This document shows positions 8,380 through 15,874 of a stretch of DNA of 64,000 nt, in pieces. The translations under genes and the position numbers were made by a program. Position 1 is the first letter of the stretch. Every line of letters begins with the position of its first letter. Source of the stretch: Spongiactinospora rosea (GTDB lineage Bacteria; Actinomycetota; Actinomycetes; Streptosporangiales; Streptosporangiaceae); the NCBI RefSeq assembly GCF_003315795.1, contig NZ_QMEY01000009.1:186001-250000 (forward strand), given 5' to 3'. The notes under the pieces are model-generated. The model saw nothing but the letters and a program-made list of their open reading frames with translations. It was not told where the DNA came from and made no database searches.

Positions 8380-9034
8380 CCACGTACTCGTCATCGCGCC
8401 CCACCCCGACGACGAGACCCTCGGAGCCGGCGGCACGATCGCCCGGCTCGCCGAATGCGGAATCCCGGTGCACGTCCTGGCCGTCGCCTGCCCGGCCGTC
8501 ACCACGGGCAACGCGGCGGACCGGCTCGACGAGTTCGACACCGCCTGCGACGCGCTCGGCGTCACCAAGCGCGACGTCGCATGGACCGGAGCACGGGCGC
8601 GCCACCCGGGCTCTTGCCCGCGCGACCTGGTGAGCCTCATCGAACTCGATCATTCACTCTCCCTGCACACGCTCAGGCCCACCGCACTTCTGATCCCCGC
8701 CGACGGGACGTTCCATCAAGACCACATCGCCGTACACCAGGCGGCGCTGGCCGCCGCCCGCCCCCGAGGAACATGCGGCCCCGTGCCGAGGATCGTGCTG
8801 GGGTACACCGGCCCGGAGGACCGGGCGTGGACCGCCCGTGAAGGCGTCGTCCATGTGGACACCACCGCAGCGTGGCCCCGCAAGGAAAAGGCTCTGAACT
8901 GCTACGTCTCCCAGCTTCGCCGGCACTGCCACCCCCGCAACCTCGACCGGATCCACGCCTTCGACATGACCTCGGGCGCGGCGATCGGCACCGAACTGGC
9001 CGAGAGCTTCGTGCCGTACCGGATGGGGTTTTAA
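8351..9034 (+). CDS. PIG-L/LmbE-family deacetylase
   Basis: 227 residues from ATG 8351. The zinc motif APHPDDETLGAGG is classic for this family, and FHQDHIAVHQAAL carries the later metal-binding His pair. Family members remove N-acetyl groups from sugars (GlcNAc-PI, GlcNAc-inositol, teicoplanin-type substrates). Directly behind a glycosyltransferase, it probably deacetylates the newly attached amino sugar. The stop overlaps the next ATG (TAATG). Confidence 0.9.
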   Translation: MPPFGLTPADHVLVIAPHPDDETLGAGGTIARLAECGIPVHVLAVACPAVTTGNAADRLDEFDTACDALGVTKRDVAWTGARARHPGSCPRDLVSLIELDHSLSLHTLRPTALLIPADGTFHQDHIAVHQAALAAARPRGTCGPVPRIVLGYTGPEDRAWTAREGVVHVDTTAAWPRKEKALNCYVSQLRRHCHPRNLDRIHAFDMTSGAAIGTELAESFVPYRMGF

Positions 9035-9723
9035 TGACGATGACGCGCCCCGAAGTGCTGGTCGCGCACCAGCCCGCCTACCTGCCCTGGCCCGGCTACC
9101 TGTCGCGGCTGCTCGACGTGGACACGCTCGTCCTGCTCGACCACGTGCAGTTCGCCGAGCGAGGTCGCCAGCACCGCAACCTGATCCGTGGCAGCGGCGG
9201 CGTGCCCCAACGTCTGACGGTTCCGGTCCTGCACCGCTTCGGACAGCGCATCTGCGAGGTCCGCGTGGCCGGTACGGCGTGGGCCGCCGCCCACTGGCGT
9301 GCTCTGACCTGCGCGTACGGCAAGGCGGCCTACTTCGCCGACTACCCGCTACGAGCGGTGTACGAGCATCACTGGGAACGCCTCACCGAAGTCAATCAAG
9401 CGGTCTTGGACGTCCTGCTCGACGGGTTCGGCATCAAGGTGCACTGCGTCCGCTCCTCATCGATCGCCCCAGAGGGCTCGGGCACGCACATGCTCGCCGA
9501 CCTGGCCCGCCGCCTGGGGCGGAACGTGCTGCGCGTCGGCACCGGCGCGACGCGGTACCTCGACCACGCCGTACTCGCCGAAGCCGGCATCGCCGTAGAA
9601 GTCGCCACCTACGACCCACCCGACGGCCTCGCGGTCTCGGCCGTCGATCTGCTCATGCGCCATGGGCCGGCGGCCCGAACGATCTTGGAGCAGCACGGGC
9701 GCGTCACGGCGGTGACAGCATGA
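9034..9723 (+). CDS. WbqC-like family protein
   Basis: 229 residues from ATG 9034 (a second ATG sits two codons later). HQPAYLPWPGYLSRLLDVDT, LLDHVQFAERGRQHRN and the terminal YDPPDGLAVSAVDLLMRHG match the WbqC family, found in O-antigen, antibiotic and phage gene clusters and thought to act as transferases on amino sugars or amines. The reaction is not established. The conserved HQP start and the RN.I motif are intact. Position between the deacetylase and folE suggests acylation or amination of the deacetylated sugar. Confidence 0.85.
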   Translation: MTMTRPEVLVAHQPAYLPWPGYLSRLLDVDTLVLLDHVQFAERGRQHRNLIRGSGGVPQRLTVPVLHRFGQRICEVRVAGTAWAAAHWRALTCAYGKAAYFADYPLRAVYEHHWERLTEVNQAVLDVLLDGFGIKVHCVRSSSIAPEGSGTHMLADLARRLGRNVLRVGTGATRYLDHAVLAEAGIAVEVATYDPPDGLAVSAVDLLMRHGPAARTILEQHGRVTAVTA

Positions 9724-10268
9724 CCATGGACGAGGCCCGCATCCAGGCCCTTTACCGCGAACTGCTGATCGCGATCGGAGAGGACCCGGACCGCGAAGGG
9801 CTGCGCGACACTCCCCGGCGCGCCGCCGCCTTCTGGCGCGACTTCCTCACCTACCAGCCCGACCGGATCGACACCACGTTTCGCCACGAGCCGGCCGGTG
9901 AGCAGTTCGTCCAGGTCAACGGGATCTCGACCTGGTCCCTCTGCGAACACCACCTCCTCCCCATCCACTTACTCGTGAACATCGCCTACCTCCCCGCAGG
10001 CGCGGTACTCGGACTGTCCAAGCTCGTACGCGTCACCGAACTGGCCGCGAGACGCCTGCAGATCCAGGAGCGGATTGTCGAGCAGGTCGCCGACGAACTC
10101 CAGAAGATCACCGGCACCGACGATGTCGCCGTCGTGGCCGCCGGCCATCACCTGTGCATGAGCATGCGCGGCACCCGCGCCCAAGGTTCCCGGACGCTGA
10201 CCCGGACCTTGCGCGGACGCTTCCTGCAAGACCCCCGCCTGGTCTCTGCACTCGGAGCCGGGCCATGA
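9720..10268 (+). CDS. folE: GTP cyclohydrolase I
   Basis: Opens GTP to 7,8-dihydroneopterin triphosphate, the input for QueD. 182 residues from ATG 9720. Zinc ligands C75, H78 (LCEHHLLP) and C146 (GHHLCMSMRGTRAQG) are present, with the conserved GLSKLVR and QIQERIVEQVADEL blocks. Length fits FolE (180-220). Its presence in the cassette makes preQ0 supply independent of the chromosomal folate gene and strongly links the whole set to a deazaguanine product. Overlaps both neighbours. Confidence 0.95.
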   Translation: MTMDEARIQALYRELLIAIGEDPDREGLRDTPRRAAAFWRDFLTYQPDRIDTTFRHEPAGEQFVQVNGISTWSLCEHHLLPIHLLVNIAYLPAGAVLGLSKLVRVTELAARRLQIQERIVEQVADELQKITGTDDVAVVAAGHHLCMSMRGTRAQGSRTLTRTLRGRFLQDPRLVSALGAGP

Positions 10269-10870
10269 GGTGGGTGACCGTGGAGGGCGTCAACGGCGTC
10301 GGCAAGAGCCACCTCATCGCCCAGGTCCCCGATGTCGTCCGGCTGGCCGAGTTGCCGGACTGCGCCGCCGATCCGCTCACCGAACGACTGATGGCCGCAC
10401 TCGGCGGAGATCGTTTTCTGCGTACCGGATTCCCGCTCGCCGAGACGTTCACCCTGCTCGGCCTGGCCGCACGGCGCTTCGAGCTGGCCAGACGAGCCTA
10501 CGGGGACAGTGCCGTGACGATCCTCGAAGACCGCGGCGTGGACACCATCGCCATCTACCAGGCGGCGATCCTCTCCAACGGAGATGACGACCGCGCCCTT
10601 GAGCTGGCCCTTCGCCTGCGGGCGATGGCCGCGCAATGGCGGCCTCCGCCCGACAGGACCGTACTGGTCGTAGATGACGATCAGACCTGCCTCGCGCGAT
10701 GGAACGCCCGCGAGGGCAGGTCCCCCACCCCCTCCGAACGGTCGCTGATGCGCCAGGCGAGCAGGCTCTACCAGCGGCTTCTCCAGCACTACACCATCAT
10801 CGACCGGCGCGAACTCAACGAGCAGCAAGCGGTCCAAGCCCTGCTGAACGCCTGCCAGGAGCATTCATGA
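10265..10870 (+). CDS. Thymidylate-kinase-like P-loop kinase 1
   Basis: 201 residues from ATG 10265, overlapping folE. Walker A is GVNGVGKS (residues 8-15) after a short beta strand (WVTVE), as in dTMP kinase-like enzymes. The LEDRGVDTIAIYQAA segment matches the DR(x) motif region, and AREGRSPTPSE may be the lid. It is related to the kinase at 13446 (shared DRFLR-S/T-G, P..ET..LL, VYQA/IYQA, AA.WRP.PDR). The substrate is unknown; a 7-deazapurine nucleoside or nucleotide is a reasonable guess because a phosphoribosyltransferase is present. Confidence 0.82.
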   Translation: MRWVTVEGVNGVGKSHLIAQVPDVVRLAELPDCAADPLTERLMAALGGDRFLRTGFPLAETFTLLGLAARRFELARRAYGDSAVTILEDRGVDTIAIYQAAILSNGDDDRALELALRLRAMAAQWRPPPDRTVLVVDDDQTCLARWNAREGRSPTPSERSLMRQASRLYQRLLQHYTIIDRRELNEQQAVQALLNACQEHS

Positions 10871-11883
10871 GAAAGCCGATCACCCTGCTGTGGTCCTTGC
10901 GATCACCCTGCAACCTGGGCTGCCGGTACTGCTACTTCGGCACCATCGAAGAGCATCGCGGCCGGCCGACCCGCCCTGTGGGACAGCTCTCCCACCTCTC
11001 CCGAGACGACCTGAAGGCCGACGAGGTGTTCGCCTTCGCCCGCACGCTCGGCCACTCGCCGGTCGGCCGCGTGTACGTCGCAGGCGGTGAACCGCTGATC
11101 TGGCCCCCGATCCTCGACCTCCTGAAGATCCTCAAAGAGGCGGGCATCGAGGTCGTGGTGTGTACCAACGGCATACCGCTCGCCCGAAAAGAGATCCTCA
11201 CTGGGCTGGTCTCGCTCGGCATCGACGCCGTCTCCGTTTCGCTGGACTCGACCGACCCCGCCTACAACGACCTGTGGCGCCCGGCCCGCAACGGCGCGGA
11301 CGGATGGACCCAGGTGATCAACGGCATCCGCGCCACCCGCCACGCGACCCCGCGCCTGCGCATCGGCGTCTACAGCGTCATTACAAGGTGCAATATCCCG
11401 CAGGTCGTCCAGGTGGCGCGGCTGGCCGCCGACCTCGGCTGCGACTACTACGTGCCACAACCGGTCGCGCTGGACACCACACACCGTCTGCACAAAGAAC
11501 TGTCCCTGCGGGTGAGCGACATCCCCACGATCCAGGAGGCGTTCGCCGAGCTCTACGCCGCCGGCCTCCCGCTCACGCTGCCGCACCCGGGTTTCCCTAC
11601 GCAGGTCATCGCCTCGATCTCACACGCCACGGCGACCGTCCAGAACTGCTTCGGCGGCCACACCCTGCACTTCATCCAGCCCGACGGCACGGTATGGGAC
11701 TGCCCGTCGTCCCTGCGTATTGCGGCGACCCCCGAAGGACGCCGAAAGACCATCAAAGGCCACAGCGCTATCGAGATCTTCCCCGAACCGCGTGGCTGCC
11801 GAGCCTCCTGCGCGCTGTTCTCCCGGGACTGCGTGAACATGTGGCCGCTGATGGACGGCGTACCGCTGGAGCGTGCCGCGTGA
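10867..11883 (+). CDS. Radical SAM protein with SPASM-like C-terminus
   Basis: 338 residues from ATG 10867. C15, C19 and C22 (CNLGCRYC) bind the 4Fe-4S/SAM centre, and VYVAGGEPLIWP and VVVCTNGIPL follow as expected. The C-terminal part has a cysteine pattern (NCFGG, WDCPSS, GCRASCALFSRDC) resembling a SPASM auxiliary-cluster domain. MoaA/SPASM enzymes modify peptides, sugars and cofactors by radical chemistry. Here it could oxidise, epimerise or dehydrate the sugar before the DegT aminotransferase, which overlaps its end. Confidence 0.88.
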   Translation: MRKPITLLWSLRSPCNLGCRYCYFGTIEEHRGRPTRPVGQLSHLSRDDLKADEVFAFARTLGHSPVGRVYVAGGEPLIWPPILDLLKILKEAGIEVVVCTNGIPLARKEILTGLVSLGIDAVSVSLDSTDPAYNDLWRPARNGADGWTQVINGIRATRHATPRLRIGVYSVITRCNIPQVVQVARLAADLGCDYYVPQPVALDTTHRLHKELSLRVSDIPTIQEAFAELYAAGLPLTLPHPGFPTQVIASISHATATVQNCFGGHTLHFIQPDGTVWDCPSSLRIAATPEGRRKTIKGHSAIEIFPEPRGCRASCALFSRDCVNMWPLMDGVPLERAA

Positions 11884-12869
11884 CCCAGTCTCATGTGCGA
11901 GAGCTGGAGTCCGAGCTGGCGGAGGCGTTCGGCTTGCCGTACGCGGTCGCGGTCTCCTCCGGTACGGCGGCGCTGCACACCGCCCTCGTCGCCGCCGGGA
12001 TCGGCCCCGGCGACGAGGTGGCGGTACCCGCCGCGTGCGTACCGATGACCGTAGCAGCGATCACGTACACCGGAGCCCGGCCAGTACTGATCGACGGAAC
12101 CGGCCACCAGATCACCCCCGCCACCCGTGCCGTCATGGCCGTGCACCTGGCCGGCCGCTGCACGGACCTGCCGAAGCTGGCCGACTTCGCAACAGCTCAC
12201 GGCCTCCGCCTGATCGAGGACGCCTGCCAGGCCCAAGGCAGCGAGTATGCCCACCGGCCCGCGGGAAGTTACGGCGACGCAGGCTGCTTCTCCCTGAAGG
12301 ACGGCAAGATCCTCAGCGCGGGCGAAGGCGGGTACCTGCTCACCCACGACGCCGACCTCGCAGAACAAGCTCGTCGCTTCCGCACTCACCTCCCCGTCGA
12401 TCACCACCGCGCCGGACCCCGTTTCGGCCACAACTACCGGATGCCCGAGCTCACAGCGGCCCAGGCCCGCCGGGCGCTACAGGAGTTCCCCGCCAAACTC
12501 GCCCGGCGCAGAGCCCAGGCCATGCTCCTCATGAAGCTCGTCGAAGGCACGCCCAGAGTCCGGCCGATGCACCCGCCACCCCAGGAGAACTGGAACGGTT
12601 ACAGCGCACTGTTCCACCTCGATCTCCCCCGGCCACGCGACTTCTGCGCCCACCTGTCCGAAGCGGGCGTACCCAACAGCATCGGTACCTATGGCCTCAT
12701 ATCCGCCGATCAGCTCCCGGCCATGGCCGCCTTCAGGCCCACACGATGCCCACAAGCAGCAAAGTTCCTGGATCACACCCTGGCCGTGGTACTCAGCGAG
12801 CAGGATGACGACGACCGCATCCGGCACCTCGCCCACACCATCGCCAAGGAGGCCCGCTCGTGGAACTGA
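11880..12869 (+). CDS. DegT/DnrJ/EryC1/StrS-family PLP aminotransferase
   Basis: 329 residues from GTG 11880, overlapping the radical SAM gene. SSGTAALHTAL, GDEVAVPA, LIEDACQAQGSEY and the lysine segment FSLKDGKILSAGEGG (K143 is the likely Schiff-base lysine) define the family, which transaminates keto-sugars with PLP. The frame is open far upstream inside the radical SAM gene and that extension is rejected. The likely role is to add an amino group to a sugar or cyclic ketone made by the preceding enzymes. Confidence 0.92.
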   Translation: MTQSHVRELESELAEAFGLPYAVAVSSGTAALHTALVAAGIGPGDEVAVPAACVPMTVAAITYTGARPVLIDGTGHQITPATRAVMAVHLAGRCTDLPKLADFATAHGLRLIEDACQAQGSEYAHRPAGSYGDAGCFSLKDGKILSAGEGGYLLTHDADLAEQARRFRTHLPVDHHRAGPRFGHNYRMPELTAAQARRALQEFPAKLARRRAQAMLLMKLVEGTPRVRPMHPPPQENWNGYSALFHLDLPRPRDFCAHLSEAGVPNSIGTYGLISADQLPAMAAFRPTRCPQAAKFLDHTLAVVLSEQDDDDRIRHLAHTIAKEARSWN

Positions 12870-13489
12870 CCGAGCCGACGTTCGTCATCATCGACTTCGA
12901 GACGGTCACGCCCGCCGGTCAGCGGCCCCACCCCATCGAGGTGGCCGCCTGCGCCGCACGCTACCGCGACGGCTCTCTGACCGAAACCGGCCGGTTCACC
13001 TCACTGATCCGGCCGCCGGACGGCATCAGCCTCACCCGCTACGACATCGCCCAGACCGGCATCACCCCGGACATGCTCGCCGACGCCGAACCGGCCGCGA
13101 CCGTACTGGCCGCCCTCGACGGCCGCCTGCGCCAGCCCCCTTACCTCCTCGTGGCCCACAACGCCCCCTACGAGGCCGGCCTGCTGTACGACTGGCGCAC
13201 CGCCTGCCCGGTCCTCGCCCGTACCCCGTTGCTCGACACTGTACGGCTGGCCCGCGCCGCCTACCCGGACCTGCCCCGACACCGCCTGGACGACCTGCTG
13301 CGCCACCTGGACATCCCCGCCCCCGCCGACCGGCACCGCGCGCTGCCCGACGTCCTCGCGACTCTCGCCGTCTTCGAGCGCCTGCTGGCCGGCGGACACG
13401 ACCTTTCGCACGCCGAGATCACGCCAAAGCTGCTGGAGGAGGAGCGTGAAGCCGCCAAGGGGCAGCAGGAATCTCTGTTCGCCCCCTGA
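12860..13489 (+). CDS. DnaQ-like (DEDDh) 3'-5' exonuclease
   Basis: 209 residues from GTG 12860, overlapping the aminotransferase. IIDFET supplies the first acidic pair (D12, E14), VAHNAPYEAGLLYDW is the second motif, and ADRHRALPDVLAT supplies the HxxxxD motif of the DEDDh group. These proteins remove nucleotides from DNA or RNA ends. A nuclease is unexpected in a small-molecule cassette. It may process oligonucleotides or nucleotides that carry the deazaguanine, or it may simply be a passenger. The C-terminal coiled region (LEEEREAAKG) overlaps the next start. Confidence 0.85.
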   Translation: MELTEPTFVIIDFETVTPAGQRPHPIEVAACAARYRDGSLTETGRFTSLIRPPDGISLTRYDIAQTGITPDMLADAEPAATVLAALDGRLRQPPYLLVAHNAPYEAGLLYDWRTACPVLARTPLLDTVRLARAAYPDLPRHRLDDLLRHLDIPAPADRHRALPDVLATLAVFERLLAGGHDLSHAEITPKLLEEEREAAKGQQESLFAP

Positions 13490-14129
13490 CCGTCCAGGGC
13501 ACCTGCTGACCGTCGAAGGTCTGAGCGGCACCGGCAAGACCTTCTTGACCACCCGTGCCATAGCCCGACTGGGTTCGCGGGCACCACACGTCTTGGACGA
13601 CTTTTCACAGCGCCTGGGACGGCCCGACCTCGGCAGCCGCATCGTGACCGAACTCGCAGCGACCGGCGACCGCTTCCTCCGTAGCGGCCTTCCGCAGAGC
13701 GAGACGCTACTGCTGCTCGCCGTCCAGATGCACGCCTACGAAACGGCCCTGCCCCACTTACACCGTGGCCATGACGTACTGGAAGGCCGCAGCGTCCATG
13801 CCGTAGCGGTCTACCAGGCCGTACTCCGCCACCCCGACGATCCAAATCTGGCGCTGACCCATGCGCGAATGCTCATCGAACTCGCCGCCGCCTGGCGCCC
13901 CTTACCCGATCGCGTCCTGCTGATCACGGATGACGTACCGGCCGCGCTCGCCCGAGCCGAGGCCCGCGACGGCCGCCCCCACAATTATGAGGAACTGCGG
14001 CTGCACCACCTTGCCGACCACCTCTTCACCTGCCTCGCTGCGGAGGACCAGGTCCGCTTCCATATCCTGGACCGGCGGACCACACCACCAGGCAGGGCAT
14101 TGGACGAGGTGACCCGCTGGTGCGGCTGA
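13446..14129 (+). CDS. Thymidylate-kinase-like P-loop kinase 2
   Basis: 227 residues from GTG 13446, inside the end of the exonuclease gene by 44 bases. The Walker A motif is GLSGTGKT (residues 25-32). Compared with kinase 1 the two share DRFLRSGLPQSET, VYQAVL, AAAWRPLPDRVLL and a DILDRR-like end (HILDRR), so they look like duplicated and diverged paralogs. The ED-R motif of kinase 1 has become EGR here. The first 20 residues are low-complexity and a later start is possible but no good ATG/GTG is seen. Substrate unknown. Confidence 0.78.
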   Translation: MKPPRGSRNLCSPPDRPGHLLTVEGLSGTGKTFLTTRAIARLGSRAPHVLDDFSQRLGRPDLGSRIVTELAATGDRFLRSGLPQSETLLLLAVQMHAYETALPHLHRGHDVLEGRSVHAVAVYQAVLRHPDDPNLALTHARMLIELAAAWRPLPDRVLLITDDVPAALARAEARDGRPHNYEELRLHHLADHLFTCLAAEDQVRFHILDRRTTPPGRALDEVTRWCG

Positions 14130-14917
14130 ATCCCACAGAATGCACCCACGCCCGTACCCGATTCCCCACCTACCTGTGCGAGGGCTGCGACACCACCCGC
14201 GACCACCTACGTGGCTGCGCCTCTTGCCGCCGCGCATGGAACCGCTATCGATGGGACATCGCCGCCACCACCCTCCTCTACGCCGAGCTGCGAGCCTTCT
14301 TAGGCGCGTCGTTCACCCCCTACCTCGACTCCTCCGAAGTACTGGCCCGCGAATGGCGTGCCAGACCACCGGGGGCGGACATCGCCGACTTCTTCCGCCA
14401 CAGCACCGCCTACCTCTACAACCTGGCGATCTGGCAGGCCAGCGGCCACCGCCCGGACTACTGCGCCGCCGGAATCCCACTACTGCATGAACTCGGCGTA
14501 CGGACCGTCCTGGACTTCGGCTGCGGCATCGGCAACGACACCCTGCCCCTCCTTGACGCCGGATTCCAGGTCACCGGATGCGATTACGACTCCCCGTCCA
14601 CAGCCTTCCTCCGCCACAGGTCACGCCACCCGATCACAGTGGTGGACCCCGATCATGTCCGCACCCTGCCGCCCTTCGACGCCGTGTGGATCATCGACAC
14701 CCTCGACCACCTGCCCGACATCGACGCAGCGATCGGCCCGCTGATGCGAACCACGCAGGTGCTGGTGTGCGAGAACCTCGCCGTACCGCGCGGCGTGACC
14801 GGCAAGGGTTTCCACCGGCAGCTCACCCTCGCCCAGTTCACCGAGCTGGCGTCCCGGTACGGCCTGCGCCCGGCCCCACTTCCGGCAGATTCACCGATCA
14901 TGGCCTGGCGGCGCTGA
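14120..14917 (+). CDS. SAM-dependent methyltransferase with N-terminal Cys cluster
   Basis: 265 residues from GTG 14120. Motif I is VLDFGCGIGNDTLPLLDAG, followed by GCDYDSP (acidic end of beta 2), VWIIDTLDHLPD and VCENLA. The N-terminus has C8, C21, C24, C34 and C37 (LCEGC and GCASC), a possible zinc ribbon absent from most small-molecule methyltransferases. The target atom is unknown; O- or N-methylation of a deazaguanine glycoside fits the setting. It overlaps kinase 2 by 10 bases and is the last of the overlapping gene series. Confidence 0.85.
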   Translation: MRLNPTECTHARTRFPTYLCEGCDTTRDHLRGCASCRRAWNRYRWDIAATTLLYAELRAFLGASFTPYLDSSEVLAREWRARPPGADIADFFRHSTAYLYNLAIWQASGHRPDYCAAGIPLLHELGVRTVLDFGCGIGNDTLPLLDAGFQVTGCDYDSPSTAFLRHRSRHPITVVDPDHVRTLPPFDAVWIIDTLDHLPDIDAAIGPLMRTTQVLVCENLAVPRGVTGKGFHRQLTLAQFTELASRYGLRPAPLPADSPIMAWRR

Positions 14918-14971
14918 CCTTCCCCCCGGTTATGCTCGCAAGCAGGTGACCGAGCCGGCAGCGGGGTGATC

Positions 14972-15874
14972 ATGGACAGCGAAACGTCCTTCACCGCGGA
15001 CATCGCACTCGACGTCCTCCAGCAGGTCTGCGCGGATGCCGGGCTCGATGCGCGCGGAGCCGAACTCCTCGGCCCCGTCGGCGACAACGCCGTATGGAGG
15101 CTGCCGCTCGAAGGAATCGTCGCGCGGATCGCCTGGAGTACCGACGCGCTGCCCAGCGTACGGCGTGAACTCGGAGTGGCGGCCTGGCTGGCGAAGCAGG
15201 ACTTCCCCGCCGTACGCGTGGCCGCGTGCGGAGATCAGCCGGTGATCCACCGCGGCCGGGTGGTGACATTCTGGGAGGAGATTCCCAAACCACAGCAGGC
15301 GTCCACCGCCGAGATGGGCACCCTACTGAAGCGGCTGCACGCACTCCCATGCCCGGACGACGGGCTACTGACGCCCTACGACCCTTTCGCCCGCCAGCAT
15401 TCACACATCGACGAAGCCACCGGGATCAACCCGACAGCACGTGCATTCCTCACAACCCGGCTCACCGAACTACAGAACGCCCACGCCTCCCTGAACTTCG
15501 CGCTGCCGCCCGGCGTGATCCACGGTGACGCCCACCGCAAGAACATCGTCCGCGCCGCCGACGGCCAGGTCATGCTGCTGGACCTGGAGCGCTTCAGCAC
15601 TGGGCACCCCGAATGGGACCTCACCGTGCCCGCCGTCTACCGCCGGGTGGGCTGGTACGACGACGCGACCTACGCCGCCTTCGCCCACGCCTACGGCCTG
15701 GACGTGACCGAATGGAGCGGCTTCCCGGTTCTCGCACAGATCCGCGAACTCCGCATGACCACCTGGCTGGCCTCCCGTACCGGCCGCGAACCCCGCCTCA
15801 TCCCCGAAGCGCTCCACCGCATCGCCACCCTGCGGGACCCCGCACTGCCGCGCCACTGGTCACCCGGCACATAG
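14972..15874 (+). CDS. Aminoglycoside phosphotransferase-like kinase
   Basis: 300 residues from ATG 14972; a GTG two codons earlier is disfavoured because it sits on the GCGGGG ribosome site. GVIHGDAHRKNIV is the Brenner (catalytic Asp) motif and VMLLDLERFSTG the metal-binding Asp motif of the APH/choline-kinase fold. It lies 54 bases after the methyltransferase. Such enzymes phosphorylate sugars, amino alcohols or antibiotics; here it may give self-resistance or a biosynthetic step. Its 3' end overlaps the convergent regulator gene by 15 bases. Confidence 0.87.
   Translation: MDSETSFTADIALDVLQQVCADAGLDARGAELLGPVGDNAVWRLPLEGIVARIAWSTDALPSVRRELGVAAWLAKQDFPAVRVAACGDQPVIHRGRVVTFWEEIPKPQQASTAEMGTLLKRLHALPCPDDGLLTPYDPFARQHSHIDEATGINPTARAFLTTRLTELQNAHASLNFALPPGVIHGDAHRKNIVRAADGQVMLLDLERFSTGHPEWDLTVPAVYRRVGWYDDATYAAFAHAYGLDVTEWSGFPVLAQIRELRMTTWLASRTGREPRLIPEALHRIATLRDPALPRHWSPGT

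Noticed and set aside
11160..11879. Upstream open frame before the DegT aminotransferase
   Set aside because: It is inside the radical SAM gene and gives Arg/Pro-rich sequence without motifs; GTG 11880 is the start.
4547..15874. Interpretation of the preQ0 cassette as a dpd-type DNA-modification island
   Set aside because: No TGT-like dpdA or other recognised dpd gene is present. It stays as an open alternative only.
15860..15874. Convergent 15-base overlap of the APH-like gene and the regulator
   Set aside because: Such overlaps are common in dense genomes and need no special explanation.
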